A stretch of 64,000 nucleotides of DNA from Mycolicibacterium arabiense (GTDB taxonomy: Bacteria > Actinomycetota > Actinomycetes > Mycobacteriales > Mycobacteriaceae). Shown here piece after piece: positions 52,071 to 60,854 of the stretch (its first letter is position 1; every line of letters begins with the position of its first letter). The notes beneath the pieces are model-generated. The model was given only the letters and a program-made list of their open reading frames with translations, did not search any database and was not told where the DNA came from. Made by a program: the position numbers and the translations under genes. The stretch covers positions 2,480,001 through 2,544,000 of the forward strand of contig NZ_AP022593.1 in NCBI RefSeq assembly GCF_010731815.2, given 5' to 3'.

Positions 52071-53288
52071 ATGACTGAGCTAGACGGCGTCTTTCGGCGG
52101 GAGTGGGGTCCGGCCGTCGCGGCGATCGCTCGGTGGTCTGGCGATCTCGACGTCGCCGAGGACGCCGTTGCGGAGGCCTTTGCCGAGGCGTTGCGAACCT
52201 GGCCGCGTGACGGCCCACCGGAGCGTCCGGGCGCGTGGGTGATCAGCGTGGCGCGCAACCGTGCACTGGACCGGATGCGACGCGAGTCGACGAGGCCGCG
52301 CCGGGAGGTCGAAGCGGCGCTCGACGGAAGGTGGGCGGCGATGGACTCGGCGGAGGTTCACCCCGTCCGCGACGACGAACTGCGGATGATGTTTACCTGC
52401 GCGCACCCGGCCTTGGAACCGGCGTCCCAGCTGGCATTGACACTTCGCTTGATCTCGGGGCTCACTGTGCCGCAGATCGCCCGCGCACTGCTGCAGTCCG
52501 AAGATGCCGTCGCGCGCCGTATCTCGCGGGCCAAGGGCAAGATCCGAGGCGCGCGCATACCGCTGCGCGTGCCTCCGCTCGAACTGCTGCCCGAACGCAC
52601 CCCGCAGGTCCTGGCATGCATCTACTCGGTCTTCACCGAGGGCTACTGGTCGACGGCCGGTCCGTCGGCGATACGTGACGACCTGTGCGACGAAGGCGTT
52701 CGACTTGCCGACGAGCTGTGCACGCTCGTACCGGACTCTTGCGATGCGCAGGCACTCTCGGCACTCGTACTGCTACACGACTCGCGTCGCGCGACGCGTG
52801 TGGACGCCACCGGTGCACTGGTGCCCCTGGACGAACAGGACCGCGCTCGCTGGGACCGCGAACGGATGACCCGCGGGCTGAGCCGCCTGCGGCGAGCCGA
52901 GGGTGCGGCGGGCACCTACCTGCCGCAGGCAGTGATCGCGGCCGCGCACGCGACGGCGCCGACGTGGAATGACACCGACTGGGGTCTGATCTGCAAGGCG
53001 TACGACCGCGTGGTGGACCTGACGGGTTCGCCTGTCGCGCAGGCGAACCGCGCGTTGGCAATCGGATTCCGGGACGGGTATCGGGCAGGACTGCGGGCGC
53101 TCGACGAGGTGTCCGGTGATCCGCGCCTCGCACGGTCGTCGTCGACGGCCGCGATCCGCGCAGATCTGTTGAGGCGCTCGGGCCGGTTCACCGAGGCGGC
53201 CGAGGCGTATCGAGCTGCGCTTCGACTCGACGGATCGGAGCCGGCACGGGCGTTCTTGGCGCGGCGGTTGGTGGAGTGTGGTGGCTGA
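52071..53288 (+). CDS. ECF42-type RNA polymerase sigma factor
   Basis: A 405-residue extracytoplasmic-function sigma factor. Region sigma-2 occupies about residues 10-75 (AEDAVAEAFAEALRTWP, NRALDRMRRE); sigma-4 lies at about 110-165 (LALTLRLISGLTVPQIARALLQSEDAVARRISRAK). The C-terminal ~230 residues form the extra domain (FTEGYWSTAGP, DDLCDEGVRLADEL, TPR-like ending FTEAAEAYRAALRLDG) that defines ECF42. No cognate anti-sigma factor is visible; in this group the C-terminal domain is thought to take that control role. It is paired with the DGPF protein. Confidence 0.9.
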   Translation: MTELDGVFRREWGPAVAAIARWSGDLDVAEDAVAEAFAEALRTWPRDGPPERPGAWVISVARNRALDRMRRESTRPRREVEAALDGRWAAMDSAEVHPVRDDELRMMFTCAHPALEPASQLALTLRLISGLTVPQIARALLQSEDAVARRISRAKGKIRGARIPLRVPPLELLPERTPQVLACIYSVFTEGYWSTAGPSAIRDDLCDEGVRLADELCTLVPDSCDAQALSALVLLHDSRRATRVDATGALVPLDEQDRARWDRERMTRGLSRLRRAEGAAGTYLPQAVIAAAHATAPTWNDTDWGLICKAYDRVVDLTGSPVAQANRALAIGFRDGYRAGLRALDEVSGDPRLARSSSTAAIRADLLRRSGRFTEAAEAYRAALRLDGSEPARAFLARRLVECGG

Positions 53289-53410
53289 GACCCTTTGATG
53301 GCGATCTGCGACGCACGACGAGGGTTTCCCCCGATTCCCATGTCGGAGGCGTCCTCTACCGTCGTGGACATGGAGCTGCCATCGCGGCTCGATCGTTCTG
53401 GGGGGAACTC

Positions 53411-53581
53411 GTGTTGGTGCGACTGTACGGATCGTCGATTGGCTTGTTGACGTCGTGGGTGTTCATTGGCCGCGGGTCGAAGCCGTTCGTGGATGACGAC
53501 GGCGCCTGCTCCATCTGCGATCACCCGTTCGGCGACTCGATGCACTTCTGCATCGGTGCCGATCTGCGCAAGGCCGGCTGA
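53411..53581 (+). CDS. 56-residue cysteine-containing small protein
   Basis: A short frame (start VLVRLYGSSIGLL, end GADLRKAG) with GGGGGGA just upstream of its GTG. Three Cys and one His (CSICDHPFGDSMHFC) form a plausible C-x2-C...C zinc site. It is preceded by a hydrophobic segment. Nothing more specific can be said. The frame is open further upstream, overlapping the ECF gene end, but the RBS favours this start. Confidence 0.55.
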   Translation: MLVRLYGSSIGLLTSWVFIGRGSKPFVDDDGACSICDHPFGDSMHFCIGADLRKAG

Positions 53582-53680
53582 CCGCTGAGGAACTAGCCCG
53601 TTCACTATTGCGACCGGCCACCAAGACTGGCACCATCTGTTGATCCGCGCGGGGGTGCGGCTTCATGTATTGGGGGATAC

Positions 53681-54106
53681 ATGTTTGCGAACCGAGACGA
53701 CGAGCAGCTGGTAGCGACACTCGAACGCATGGCACTGGGGGAACTCGTTGCACTGCAACGGGTCCTGCACGATGAGCTTCGAACGGGTCGGCCGACCACG
53801 ACGAAGCTCGCCAAGGCCGCTGGCGCCCACAGCATCGAGGTAGCCGTCTGGCTGCGCTTCCACGCGAATCACACGGAGGCGGCGAAACTGGCGATGCTGC
53901 TGGGTGCGCTTGCAGTGTCGATTGCGTGGATGACCTATCGCGAGACACCCGCTCCGGACACGACGCTGCGGCAGGCGATGACCATCATCGAGGAGGGTCG
54001 CGTCTACATGCTGCCGATCCCCCGGACGGATCCATGCTTCTGCGGGAGTCGTGCCACCTTCAAGAGCTGCCACGGCATGCCCCCCGTGGCCGCGACCGCG
54101 ATGTAG
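53681..54106 (+). CDS. SEC-C motif small membrane protein
   Basis: A 141-residue protein. An N-terminal helical part (LVATLERMALGELVALQ) precedes a hydrophobic segment (AKLAMLLGALAVSIAWM, residues ~68-84) and a C-terminal SEC-C zinc motif (DPCFCGSRATFKSCHG, C-x-C-x8-CH). SEC-C motifs bind zinc and are found in SecA and in unrelated nucleic-acid- or chaperone-linked proteins. Gene context does not define a role. Confidence 0.7.
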   Translation: MFANRDDEQLVATLERMALGELVALQRVLHDELRTGRPTTTKLAKAAGAHSIEVAVWLRFHANHTEAAKLAMLLGALAVSIAWMTYRETPAPDTTLRQAMTIIEEGRVYMLPIPRTDPCFCGSRATFKSCHGMPPVAATAM

Positions 54107-54116
54107 CCGCGAGCCG

Positions 54117-54800
54117 TCACGCCACCGGTACGTCGAGGATCGGCCGCGGCTCCTTCGCTCCCGGTCCGTCGAAGTGCCACCACTCACCGGGGTACACCGC
54201 GAAACCGCCTGCCTCCATGCCCTTTCGGAGTACCTCACGGTTCGCCTGCTGTTCCGACGTCACGTCGTCGATGGCATACGCCAGGCTGCGCGGCGAGAAG
54301 TCGTCGAAGTCCGTGCCCATGTCCACCAGCCAGCCGTAGTGGCCGTCGGCGAGCGTGACGTCCACCGAGCGTCCCGCCTCGTGGCTGCGCGCGAACTCAC
54401 TCGGGCGGGCCACCCAGTTCGGGTTCGGCACCGCGTCGAACATCCGCACCTGGACGTCGTGTGGTCGGTAGCAATCCCAGAACACGAGTCGCAGGCCCTG
54501 CTCGCGAAACTTGGCGGCCGCAATCTCGAGACCACCTGCGAGCGACTCGTGCACCAGGCACCGCGCGTCGGCCGGGTACAGCGCGACGCCGACGAAGTTG
54601 TTGGTCGTGGCGTACCGCAGATCGATGCGGGCATCGGGAACGATCGAGCGCACGTCGACCAAGCCCGCGGCGCGCGCCTGCGGCGACACGGGCGGAGGTT
54701 CGGCTCCAGCCGGCGGCACACTGATCATCGCGGCGCACACTACGCCCAATACGCTCAAGCTCCACCTGACGGGCACGGCCACGCACCGAGTCTGCAACAT
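54117..54800 (-). CDS. Exported VanX/DdpX-like D-Ala-D-Ala dipeptidase
   Basis: A 227-residue protein: signal peptide (residues ~8-32, cleavage near AGA) then a VanX-type M15 metallopeptidase domain. FWDCYRPHDVQ gives the substrate Arg, and SHEAGRSVDVTL is the S-x-H-x3-G-x-S-x-D zinc motif. The C-terminal EWWHFDGPG provides Glu and the third zinc His. It would cleave D-Ala-D-Ala in the periplasm. No vanH/vanA neighbours are present, so a peptidoglycan recycling role is likelier than glycopeptide resistance. The ATG at 54800 has GAGAGGTGGG beside it; an upstream extension is possible. Confidence 0.88.
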   Translation of the reverse strand: MLQTRCVAVPVRWSLSVLGVVCAAMISVPPAGAEPPPVSPQARAAGLVDVRSIVPDARIDLRYATTNNFVGVALYPADARCLVHESLAGGLEIAAAKFREQGLRLVFWDCYRPHDVQVRMFDAVPNPNWVARPSEFARSHEAGRSVDVTLADGHYGWLVDMGTDFDDFSPRSLAYAIDDVTSEQQANREVLRKGMEAGGFAVYPGEWWHFDGPGAKEPRPILDVPVA

Positions 54801-54861
54801 CCCACCTCTCAGCCGCATTCGGGATACTCGCAATGCCGACACCACCCACCGAAGGGGAAGC

Positions 54862-55824
54862 TTGAGCAACGCCCGCCTACTGGTCACCATCCTCGGCTTC
54901 GGGTTCGCCGTCATCGCCGCCGTCGCGCTCACGGTCCGGTTCACCCCCGTACCGAGCCATCCCGTGCTCTACCTCGTCGTCGCGTCGCCCTACCTCATCC
55001 CGGCCGGGCCGCTCGCCGTCGCACTGTTCGCGTGGGGCCATCGCTGGGTGTTCGCGGTCGTGGCCGCCGCCCTCTCGGTCGCGCTCGTCGTCGCGCAACT
55101 GCCGTGGTTCGTCCACACCGACACCCACGCAGACCACGTACCACTGCGTGCCATGACCATCAACATGCTGTACGGACGTGCCGATCCGGTCGCGATCGTT
55201 CGTGCCGCCGACGTGCAGGCCGACGTCGTCATGGTTCAGGAATTCACGCAGGAAGCTGCAGACGGCCTGGCGGCGGCAGGAATCCGGCAGACCTTCCCGT
55301 ACGAGTTCCTCGATGCCCGACCGGAGGCCACCGGAATCGGCCTCTACAGTCGCTACCCGATCACGCAGCAGGAACGGATCGGCCGCCATGCCCTCCCGAT
55401 GGTGAGCGCGCGCATCCGCGTCGTCGGCGTCGCCCGCGACACCACGGTCGTCTCGGTTCACCTCGCCGCGCCGTGGCCGCAGCCCATCGACGACTGGAAG
55501 AAGGACCTCGCGGAGTTTCCGGCCACCCTCGCCGACGTCGCCGATCAGGCGGACGGGGGCGCCGTCCTGGTCGGCGGAGACTTCAACGCCACCACCGACA
55601 TGCGACCATTCCGCGATCTACTCGCGAACGGATACCGCGACGCCGCGGAGCAGGCGGGCACGGGATTCGTTCGCACGTACCCCGCGAACCGTCGCATTCC
55701 GTCGTTCATGGGCATCGACCACGTCTTGACCCTCGACTGCACTGCGGTGTCGGCGCACACCCTCGAACTACCGGGTACCGACCACCGCGCCTTCGTGACC
55801 ACGGTTCAGTTGCCCCGCGACTGA
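54862..55824 (+). CDS. Membrane EEP family protein B (paralogue)
   Basis: A 320-residue paralogue of EEP protein A: three N-terminal helices, then MTINMLYGRADPVAIVR, VQEFTQEA, SVHLAAPWPQP, GDFNATTDMRPFRD, RRIPSFMGIDHVL and GTDHRAFV. Many of these blocks are word-for-word shared with the copy near 49 kb. TTG start with AAGGGGAAG upstream. Two copies bracket the PE-PPE, ECF42 and VanX genes. The catalytic residues seem complete, so it should be active on a phosphoester, substrate unknown. Confidence 0.85.
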   Translation: MSNARLLVTILGFGFAVIAAVALTVRFTPVPSHPVLYLVVASPYLIPAGPLAVALFAWGHRWVFAVVAAALSVALVVAQLPWFVHTDTHADHVPLRAMTINMLYGRADPVAIVRAADVQADVVMVQEFTQEAADGLAAAGIRQTFPYEFLDARPEATGIGLYSRYPITQQERIGRHALPMVSARIRVVGVARDTTVVSVHLAAPWPQPIDDWKKDLAEFPATLADVADQADGGAVLVGGDFNATTDMRPFRDLLANGYRDAAEQAGTGFVRTYPANRRIPSFMGIDHVLTLDCTAVSAHTLELPGTDHRAFVTTVQLPRD

Positions 55825-55836
55825 CCCTCCGTACGC

Positions 55837-55866
55837 AAAACCCCCGCCACGCGAGCGTGGCGGGGG
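55837..55866 (-). terminator. Intrinsic terminator after rplA
   Basis: An 11-bp perfect G+C-rich stem (CCCCCGCCACG/CGTGGCGGGGG) with a 4-nt loop, followed on the minus strand by TTTT. It ends the rplK-rplA transcript and marks the right edge of the accessory region. Confidence 0.85.
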
Positions 55867-55904
55867 TCCGGTGCGTCGAGACGCGAAGGGCTGGGCTTGG
55901 GGGC

Positions 55905-56612
55905 CTACGCCTCCGCGAAGTTGCGGGTGACCGCCGGATCGACCGGGATGCCCGGGCCGGTGGTCGTCGAGACGGTGACCTTCTTCAGGTACCGACCCTT
56001 CGACGACGCGGGCTTGGCGCGCAGGACCTCGTCGAGTGCTGCGCCGTAGTTCTCGGCGAGCTTGGTCTCGTCGAACGAGGCCTTGCCGATGACGAAGTGC
56101 AGGTTGGCCTGCTTGTCGACGCGGAAGTTGATCTTGCCGCCCTTGATGTCCTGAACCGCCTTGGTGACGTCCGGCGTCACCGTGCCCGTCTTCGGGTTGG
56201 GCATCAGGCCACGCGGGCCCAGGATGCGGGCAATGCGTCCGACCTTGGCCATCTGATCCGGCGTCGCGATCGCGGCGTCGAAGTCGAGGAAACCACCCTG
56301 GATCTTCTCGATCAGGTCGTCGCTACCCACCTCGTCGGCGCCGGCAGCCAGAGCGGCCTCGGCCTTGTCACCCACGGCGAACACGATCACGCGGGCGGTC
56401 TTGCCGGTGCCGTGCGGCAGGTTGACGGTGCCGCGCACCATCTGGTCGGCCTTGCGAGGATCGACGCCGAGCCGGATCGCGACCTCGACAGTGGCGTCCT
56501 GCTTCTTCGACGACGTCTCCTTGGCCAGCTTGGCGGCCTGCAGGGGCGTGTACAGATTGTCGCGGTCCACCTTCTCGGCGGCTTCGCGGTATGCCTTGCT
56601 CGTCTTGCTCAT
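55905..56612 (-). CDS. rplA: 50S ribosomal protein L1
   Basis: A 235-residue L1 protein that forms the ribosomal L1 stalk and binds its own mRNA in many bacteria. Recognisable blocks are [61 protein letters not shown] and [21 protein letters not shown]. Typical length. It is cotranscribed with rplK 87 bp upstream; that gap could carry the L1 regulatory site, though I saw no certain structure. Confidence 0.98.
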   Translation of the reverse strand: MSKTSKAYREAAEKVDRDNLYTPLQAAKLAKETSSKKQDATVEVAIRLGVDPRKADQMVRGTVNLPHGTGKTARVIVFAVGDKAEAALAAGADEVGSDDLIEKIQGGFLDFDAAIATPDQMAKVGRIARILGPRGLMPNPKTGTVTPDVTKAVQDIKGGKINFRVDKQANLHFVIGKASFDETKLAENYGAALDEVLRAKPASSKGRYLKKVTVSTTTGPGIPVDPAVTRNFAEA

Positions 56613-56699
56613 CGAATATCCAATCGTTGTGTTGGAGCCGTGGTCAGCGGACCGAAGCTGGCCCTCCCACGCCTTCTGTGGGTACTGCTAATACTCGTA

Positions 56700-57128
56700 C
56701 TACTTGACCGTGATGCCCATGGACCGCGCAGTGCCGGCGATGATCTTGGCAGCCTGGTCGATGTCGTTCGCGTTGAGGTCTTCCTTCTTGGTCTCGGCGA
56801 TCTCGCGCACCTGATCCCAGGTCACCGAGGCGACCTTGGTCTTGTGCGGCTCGCCGGAACCCTTCTGGACGCCAGCTGCCTTGAGCAGCAGCTTGGCGGC
56901 AGGCGGAGTCTTCAGCTGGAACGTGAAGGTGCGGTCCTCGTAGACCGTGATCTCCACGGGGATGACGTTGCCGCGCTGCGACTCGGTCGCCGCGTTGTAC
57001 GCCTTGCAGAACTCCATGATGTTGACGCCGTGCTGGCCGAGCGCGGGACCAACGGGCGGTGCGGGGTTGGCCGCACCGGCCTGGATCTGCAGCTTGATCA
57101 GCCCAGTGACCTTCTTCTTCTTGGGCAT
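56700..57128 (-). CDS. rplK: 50S ribosomal protein L11
   Basis: A 142-residue L11 protein of the GTPase-associated centre. The N-terminal domain holds [37 protein letters not shown]; the rRNA-binding domain holds [15 protein letters not shown] and [21 protein letters not shown] precedes the ATG. It follows nusG by 54 bp in the secE-nusG-rplK-rplA order conserved in bacteria. Confidence 0.98.
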   Translation of the reverse strand: MPKKKKVTGLIKLQIQAGAANPAPPVGPALGQHGVNIMEFCKAYNAATESQRGNVIPVEITVYEDRTFTFQLKTPPAAKLLLKAAGVQKGSGEPHKTKVASVTWDQVREIAETKKEDLNANDIDQAAKIIAGTARSMGITVK

Positions 57129-57182
57129 GCGAGTGGTGTTCCTTCTCTTCTTCTGGGGTCTTCTGTTGGGGCCGGGCGCCGG

Positions 57183-58040
<858 letters not shown>

Positions 58041-58085
58041 TCAGTCCTCTCTCAAAACTATTCAGCCCATCGCGTGGGGTTCGGG

Positions 58086-58496
58086 TCAGCCGAACATCAG
58101 GCCGATGAGCCTGGCGAAGCCGGTGTCGACTCCGAAGATGAGCGCCACCATGAAGGCCAGGAAGACCAGCACGACGGTGGTGTAGCTGACCATCTGCTTG
58201 CGGTTCGGCCAGATCACCTTGCGAAGTTCGGCGACGACCTGCTTCAGGTAGTTGAAGACGAACGCGATGGGGTTGCGCCCCGGGCCGTCCTTCTTCGTGG
58301 TCTTCGGCTTCTTGCCGTCGCCATTCTTGGTCGTGCCAGTCTCGGTGACGGGCGTGGTGTCACCCGTGACCTCGCGTCGCGTCCGCTTGCCAGTCGGCCG
58401 CTGCGGAGTCACCACGGCGGTCTTGCCGCTGTCAGCCTTGGCGGTCTCGTCGGTGCCGTCGCCTGCGGAGCCGGCACTGTCGCGCTCGTCGCTCAC
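58086..58496 (-). CDS. secE: Preprotein translocase subunit SecE
   Basis: A 136-residue SecE. The N-terminal ~75 residues are a disordered, charged extension (as in other mycobacterial SecE); the conserved part is FNYLKQVVAELRKVIWPNRKQMVSYTTVVLVFLAFM, an amphipathic helix followed by the single transmembrane helix. It clamps SecY in the Sec channel. It lies between tRNA-Trp and nusG, its standard place in mycobacteria. Confidence 0.95.
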   Translation of the reverse strand: MSDERDSAGSAGDGTDETAKADSGKTAVVTPQRPTGKRTRREVTGDTTPVTETGTTKNGDGKKPKTTKKDGPGRNPIAFVFNYLKQVVAELRKVIWPNRKQMVSYTTVVLVFLAFMVALIFGVDTGFARLIGLMFG

Positions 58497-58575
58497 CGCA
58501 TGCTCCCTCTATTGGATTTCGTGTTCATCGGGTGGTCACCTTCCAGTGTCCACGCCTGTCGAGTATTCAATTGAG

Positions 58576-58648
<73 letters not shown>

Positions 58649-58789
58649 TCGCGGTTGGCAGGCCAACCGGCGTCCGTGGTCTCACACAATTCGCGCGCTC
58701 CCCGATCGGTCGATACGCGACCGGCGGACAGCGCGCTGGATTGGGCTAAACCCCGAGGACCGAGTGTACATCGGCCCATCTACGACTTA

Positions 58790-59314
58790 CTAATCCGCTT
58801 TCGGCGCGCTCGTGGCCGCGGTGCGGATGACCTGGCCGGACTCCGCGTCCCACTTCATCGACACCGAGTTGTCACCCTCGTGGCCCATCAGCGTGGTGAA
58901 GGCCTCCATGACCACCGTGCCGTCGGGGTCGGCGCAAACGTTGCGAGTCACCACGATGTCGGCGCCGAACCGCTCGTCGACCGACTCGATGTACATGGTT
59001 CCGGTCAGAGCGTCACCGACCTTGATCGGCCGGTGGAACAGGAACTTCTGGTCGACCTGCAGGATCTGCATCGTCTCCAGCCCGACGTCGACGTGCTGGA
59101 AGAAGTGGTTCTGGATCATGATCGCGAAGATCGACGCGAACGTGAGTGGCGCGATCAGGGTGTCGTGCCCCATGTCTGCCGCAGCGGCCTCGTCGACCGA
59201 CGCGGGGTCGTTGGCCTTGACGGCTCTCGCGTACTGGCGGACCTGCTCGCGCCCGACGACGAACGTGTCGGGGTACTTCCACACCATGCCTCGGATGTCG
59301 GTCTTCAGAGCCAT
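58790..59314 (-). CDS. hadC: (3R)-hydroxyacyl-ACP dehydratase subunit HadC
   Basis: A 174-residue hot-dog-fold subunit of the FAS-II dehydratase. The start is the ATG at 59314, beginning MALKTDIRGMVWKYPD, just 2 bp after hadB's stop. MaoC-N-like features are DTFVVGREQVRQYARAVK, LIAPLTFASIFAIM and RPIKVGDALTG. HadC pairs with catalytic HadB to dehydrate long meromycolate intermediates. It lacks the catalytic Asp/His, as expected for the non-catalytic partner. About eight residues longer than the M. tuberculosis protein. Confidence 0.95.
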   Translation of the reverse strand: MALKTDIRGMVWKYPDTFVVGREQVRQYARAVKANDPASVDEAAAADMGHDTLIAPLTFASIFAIMIQNHFFQHVDVGLETMQILQVDQKFLFHRPIKVGDALTGTMYIESVDERFGADIVVTRNVCADPDGTVVMEAFTTLMGHEGDNSVSMKWDAESGQVIRTAATSAPKAD

Positions 59315-59316
59315 GA

Positions 59317-59745
59317 CTACGCCAGCTTCGCCGTGGCCACCGCGCGACCGAAGATCTTCTTGCCACCCGTGGTGGCCGAGATCGCGATCGAGATCGACTT
59401 GGACTCCGGGTCGACGGACTTCACCCGGCCGTTGAAGACGATCTCCGCGCCGACGCCGTCGTTTGGGACGGGTACGACTGCGGTGAAGCGGACGTTGTAC
59501 TCGGTGACCGCGGCGGGGTCTCCGACCCACGAGGTGACGTACCCGCCACCGAGGCCCATGGTGAGCATGCCGTGGGCGATCGCAGTGTCGAGGCCGACCT
59601 GCTTGGCGATCTCGTCGTCCCAGTGGATGGGGTTCAGGTCACCGGACACGCCGGCGTAGTTCACCAGGTCCCCACGGGTCAGCGGTATCACCCGCTCGGG
59701 GAGCTGGTCGCCCACCTTCACCGAATCGAACTCACGCAGCGCCAT
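59317..59745 (-). CDS. hadB: (3R)-hydroxyacyl-ACP dehydratase catalytic subunit HadB
   Basis: A 142-residue MaoC-type hot-dog hydratase, the catalytic subunit of HadAB and HadBC in mycolic acid elongation. The hydratase-2 motif SGDLNPIHWDDEIAKQVGLDTAIAHG supplies the catalytic Asp and His near residues 36-41. Length matches the M. tuberculosis protein. It overlaps hadA by 14 bp and abuts hadC, so all three are translated as one unit. Confidence 0.96.
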   Translation of the reverse strand: MALREFDSVKVGDQLPERVIPLTRGDLVNYAGVSGDLNPIHWDDEIAKQVGLDTAIAHGMLTMGLGGGYVTSWVGDPAAVTEYNVRFTAVVPVPNDGVGAEIVFNGRVKSVDPESKSISIAISATTGGKKIFGRAVATAKLA

Positions 59746-60211
59746 CGTCGAAACCCTCTTCTCCCGTTTCCCCAGAACGACCCGCGAGGGTCGTATAAGA
59801 CTCCTGCACGGCGTCTCCCGCCTCGTTCGTGATGACGCACTTCAGCACGATGAGGTCCGTACCGTGCGCCTGACGAACGGCGTGCACCGAGACGTCGCAG
59901 TACAACTTGTCGCCCGCGTAGATCGGCCGCAGGAACTTGAACTCCTGGTCGACCTGGACGATCTTGGCGTCCTTGATCCCGATGTTGGCGTCGGCGAAGA
60001 ACGCCGTCTGCGCCGTGTAGCCGAAGACCGAGATGAAGGTCAGCGGCGCGGGGATCGCAGTGTGGCCGAGTTCGGCCGCGGCAGCCTCGTCGTGGAACGC
60101 CTGATCGTCGTTCTTGACGGCGATCGCGTATTCACGAACCTTCTCGCGCCCCACCACGTAGTGGTCGGGGTACCGGAAGCGCTTCCCGACGATGCTCGAA
60201 GACAAAGCCAC
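59732..60211 (-). CDS. hadA: (3R)-hydroxyacyl-ACP dehydratase subunit HadA
   Basis: A 159-residue hot-dog protein, the substrate-binding partner of HadB and the target of thiacetazone and isoxyl. Features: VGKRFRYPDHYVVGREKVREYA, PAPLTFISVFGYTAQT, QEFKFLRPIYAGDKLYCDV. The Cys linked to drug binding in the M. tuberculosis protein (Cys61) has no clear counterpart here: the aligned region reads GHTAIPAPLTF. It is the first gene of hadABC, downstream of rpmG. Confidence 0.95.
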   Translation of the reverse strand: MALSSSIVGKRFRYPDHYVVGREKVREYAIAVKNDDQAFHDEAAAAELGHTAIPAPLTFISVFGYTAQTAFFADANIGIKDAKIVQVDQEFKFLRPIYAGDKLYCDVSVHAVRQAHGTDLIVLKCVITNEAGDAVQESYTTLAGRSGETGEEGFDDGAA

Positions 60212-60262
60212 AGTTAGTGAACCTAACCGGTCAAACCCTGGGCTCGGCCCATGGGTCGACCG

Positions 60263-60430
60263 TCAGCGCGATTCCTTGTGCGGCTGGTGGTGACCGCAGT
60301 TCGGGCAGAACTTCTTGATCTCGAGCCGGTCGGGGTCGTTCCGACGGTTCTTCTTGGTGATGTAGTTACGGTGCTTGCACACCTCGCAGGCCAAGGTGAT
60401 CTTGGGCCGTACGTCGGTACTCGACGCCAC
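60263..60430 (-). CDS. rpmG: 50S ribosomal protein L33
   Basis: A 55-residue zinc-ribbon ribosomal protein. It reads [18 protein letters not shown] from a GTG at 60430; the paired CEVCKHRNY and CPNCGHH supply four Cys for zinc, and [16 protein letters not shown] is the conserved core. This is the Cys-containing L33 paralogue placed before hadABC in mycobacteria (rpmG2 in M. tuberculosis). Confidence 0.95.
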   Translation of the reverse strand: MASSTDVRPKITLACEVCKHRNYITKKNRRNDPDRLEIKKFCPNCGHHQPHKESR

Positions 60431-60491
60431 GTCAGTGCCTCTTTCGATGTCTTTAGTTCAATGGTGCTCGATGAAACCCAGTCACTACTTG

Positions 60492-60565
60492 TAGCGGTGG
60501 GGGGACTCGATCCCCCGACCTCACGATTATGAGTCGTGCGCTCTAACCAGCTGAGCTACACCGCC
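60492..60565 (-). tRNA. metT: tRNA-Met (CAT)
   Basis: A 74-nt cloverleaf on the minus strand: acceptor GGCGGTG/CACCGCT, D-arm GCTCAGCTGGTTAGAGC, anticodon loop CTCATAA with anticodon CAT, T-arm GGGGGATCGAGTCCCCC. The features are of an elongator-type Met tRNA. It lies between tRNA-Thr and rpmG. Confidence 0.95.
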
Positions 60566-60614
60566 ATGCCAGGCCGACTGACCAGCCAAGCTCCGCTCGC
60601 CCGGTGTCCCGCCG

Positions 60615-60687
60615 AGCCCCCTAACGGAATCGAACCGTTGACCTTTTCCTTACCATGGAAACGCTCTACCGACTGAGCTAAGGGGGC
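60615..60687 (-). tRNA. thrT: tRNA-Thr (GGT)
   Basis: A 73-nt cloverleaf on the minus strand: acceptor GCCCCCT/AGGGGGC, D-arm GCTCAGTCGGTAGAGC, anticodon loop ATGGTAA with anticodon GGT, T-arm AACGGTTCGATTCCGTT. It is the first gene downstream of the promoter element at 60731-60760. Confidence 0.95.
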
Positions 60688-60730
60688 GTGACCTACGGCG
60701 TGGATCGAGTCCATGTCGAGGGCCTTAAAG

Positions 60731-60760
60731 AGGGTACAGTCTCGCCGATTCGCTCGCCAA
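60731..60760 (-). promoter_or_regulatory. Promoter of the tRNA-Thr/tRNA-Met/rpmG/hadABC unit
   Basis: The minus strand shows TTGGCG, an 18-bp spacer and TACCCT, ending 44 nt before the tRNA-Thr 5' end. The genes run head-to-tail from here, so the tRNAs and the hadABC mRNA may share this promoter. Confidence 0.55.
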
Positions 60761-60854
60761 ACCGCCGATCGTTACCCCACCTCGCGGCGGTGCCGAAGAC
60801 ATCAACAGCGGGCGCCCCGCATTGGTTCCCGACGCCCGGCAATAGTCTGTCGGC

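Noticed and set aside
19371..55836. A mobile genomic island with integrase or IS elements
   Set aside because: No integrase, transposase, relaxase or tRNA-end duplication was found at either boundary. The two tRNAs near 60.5 kb and the one at 58.6 kb lie outside the accessory region.
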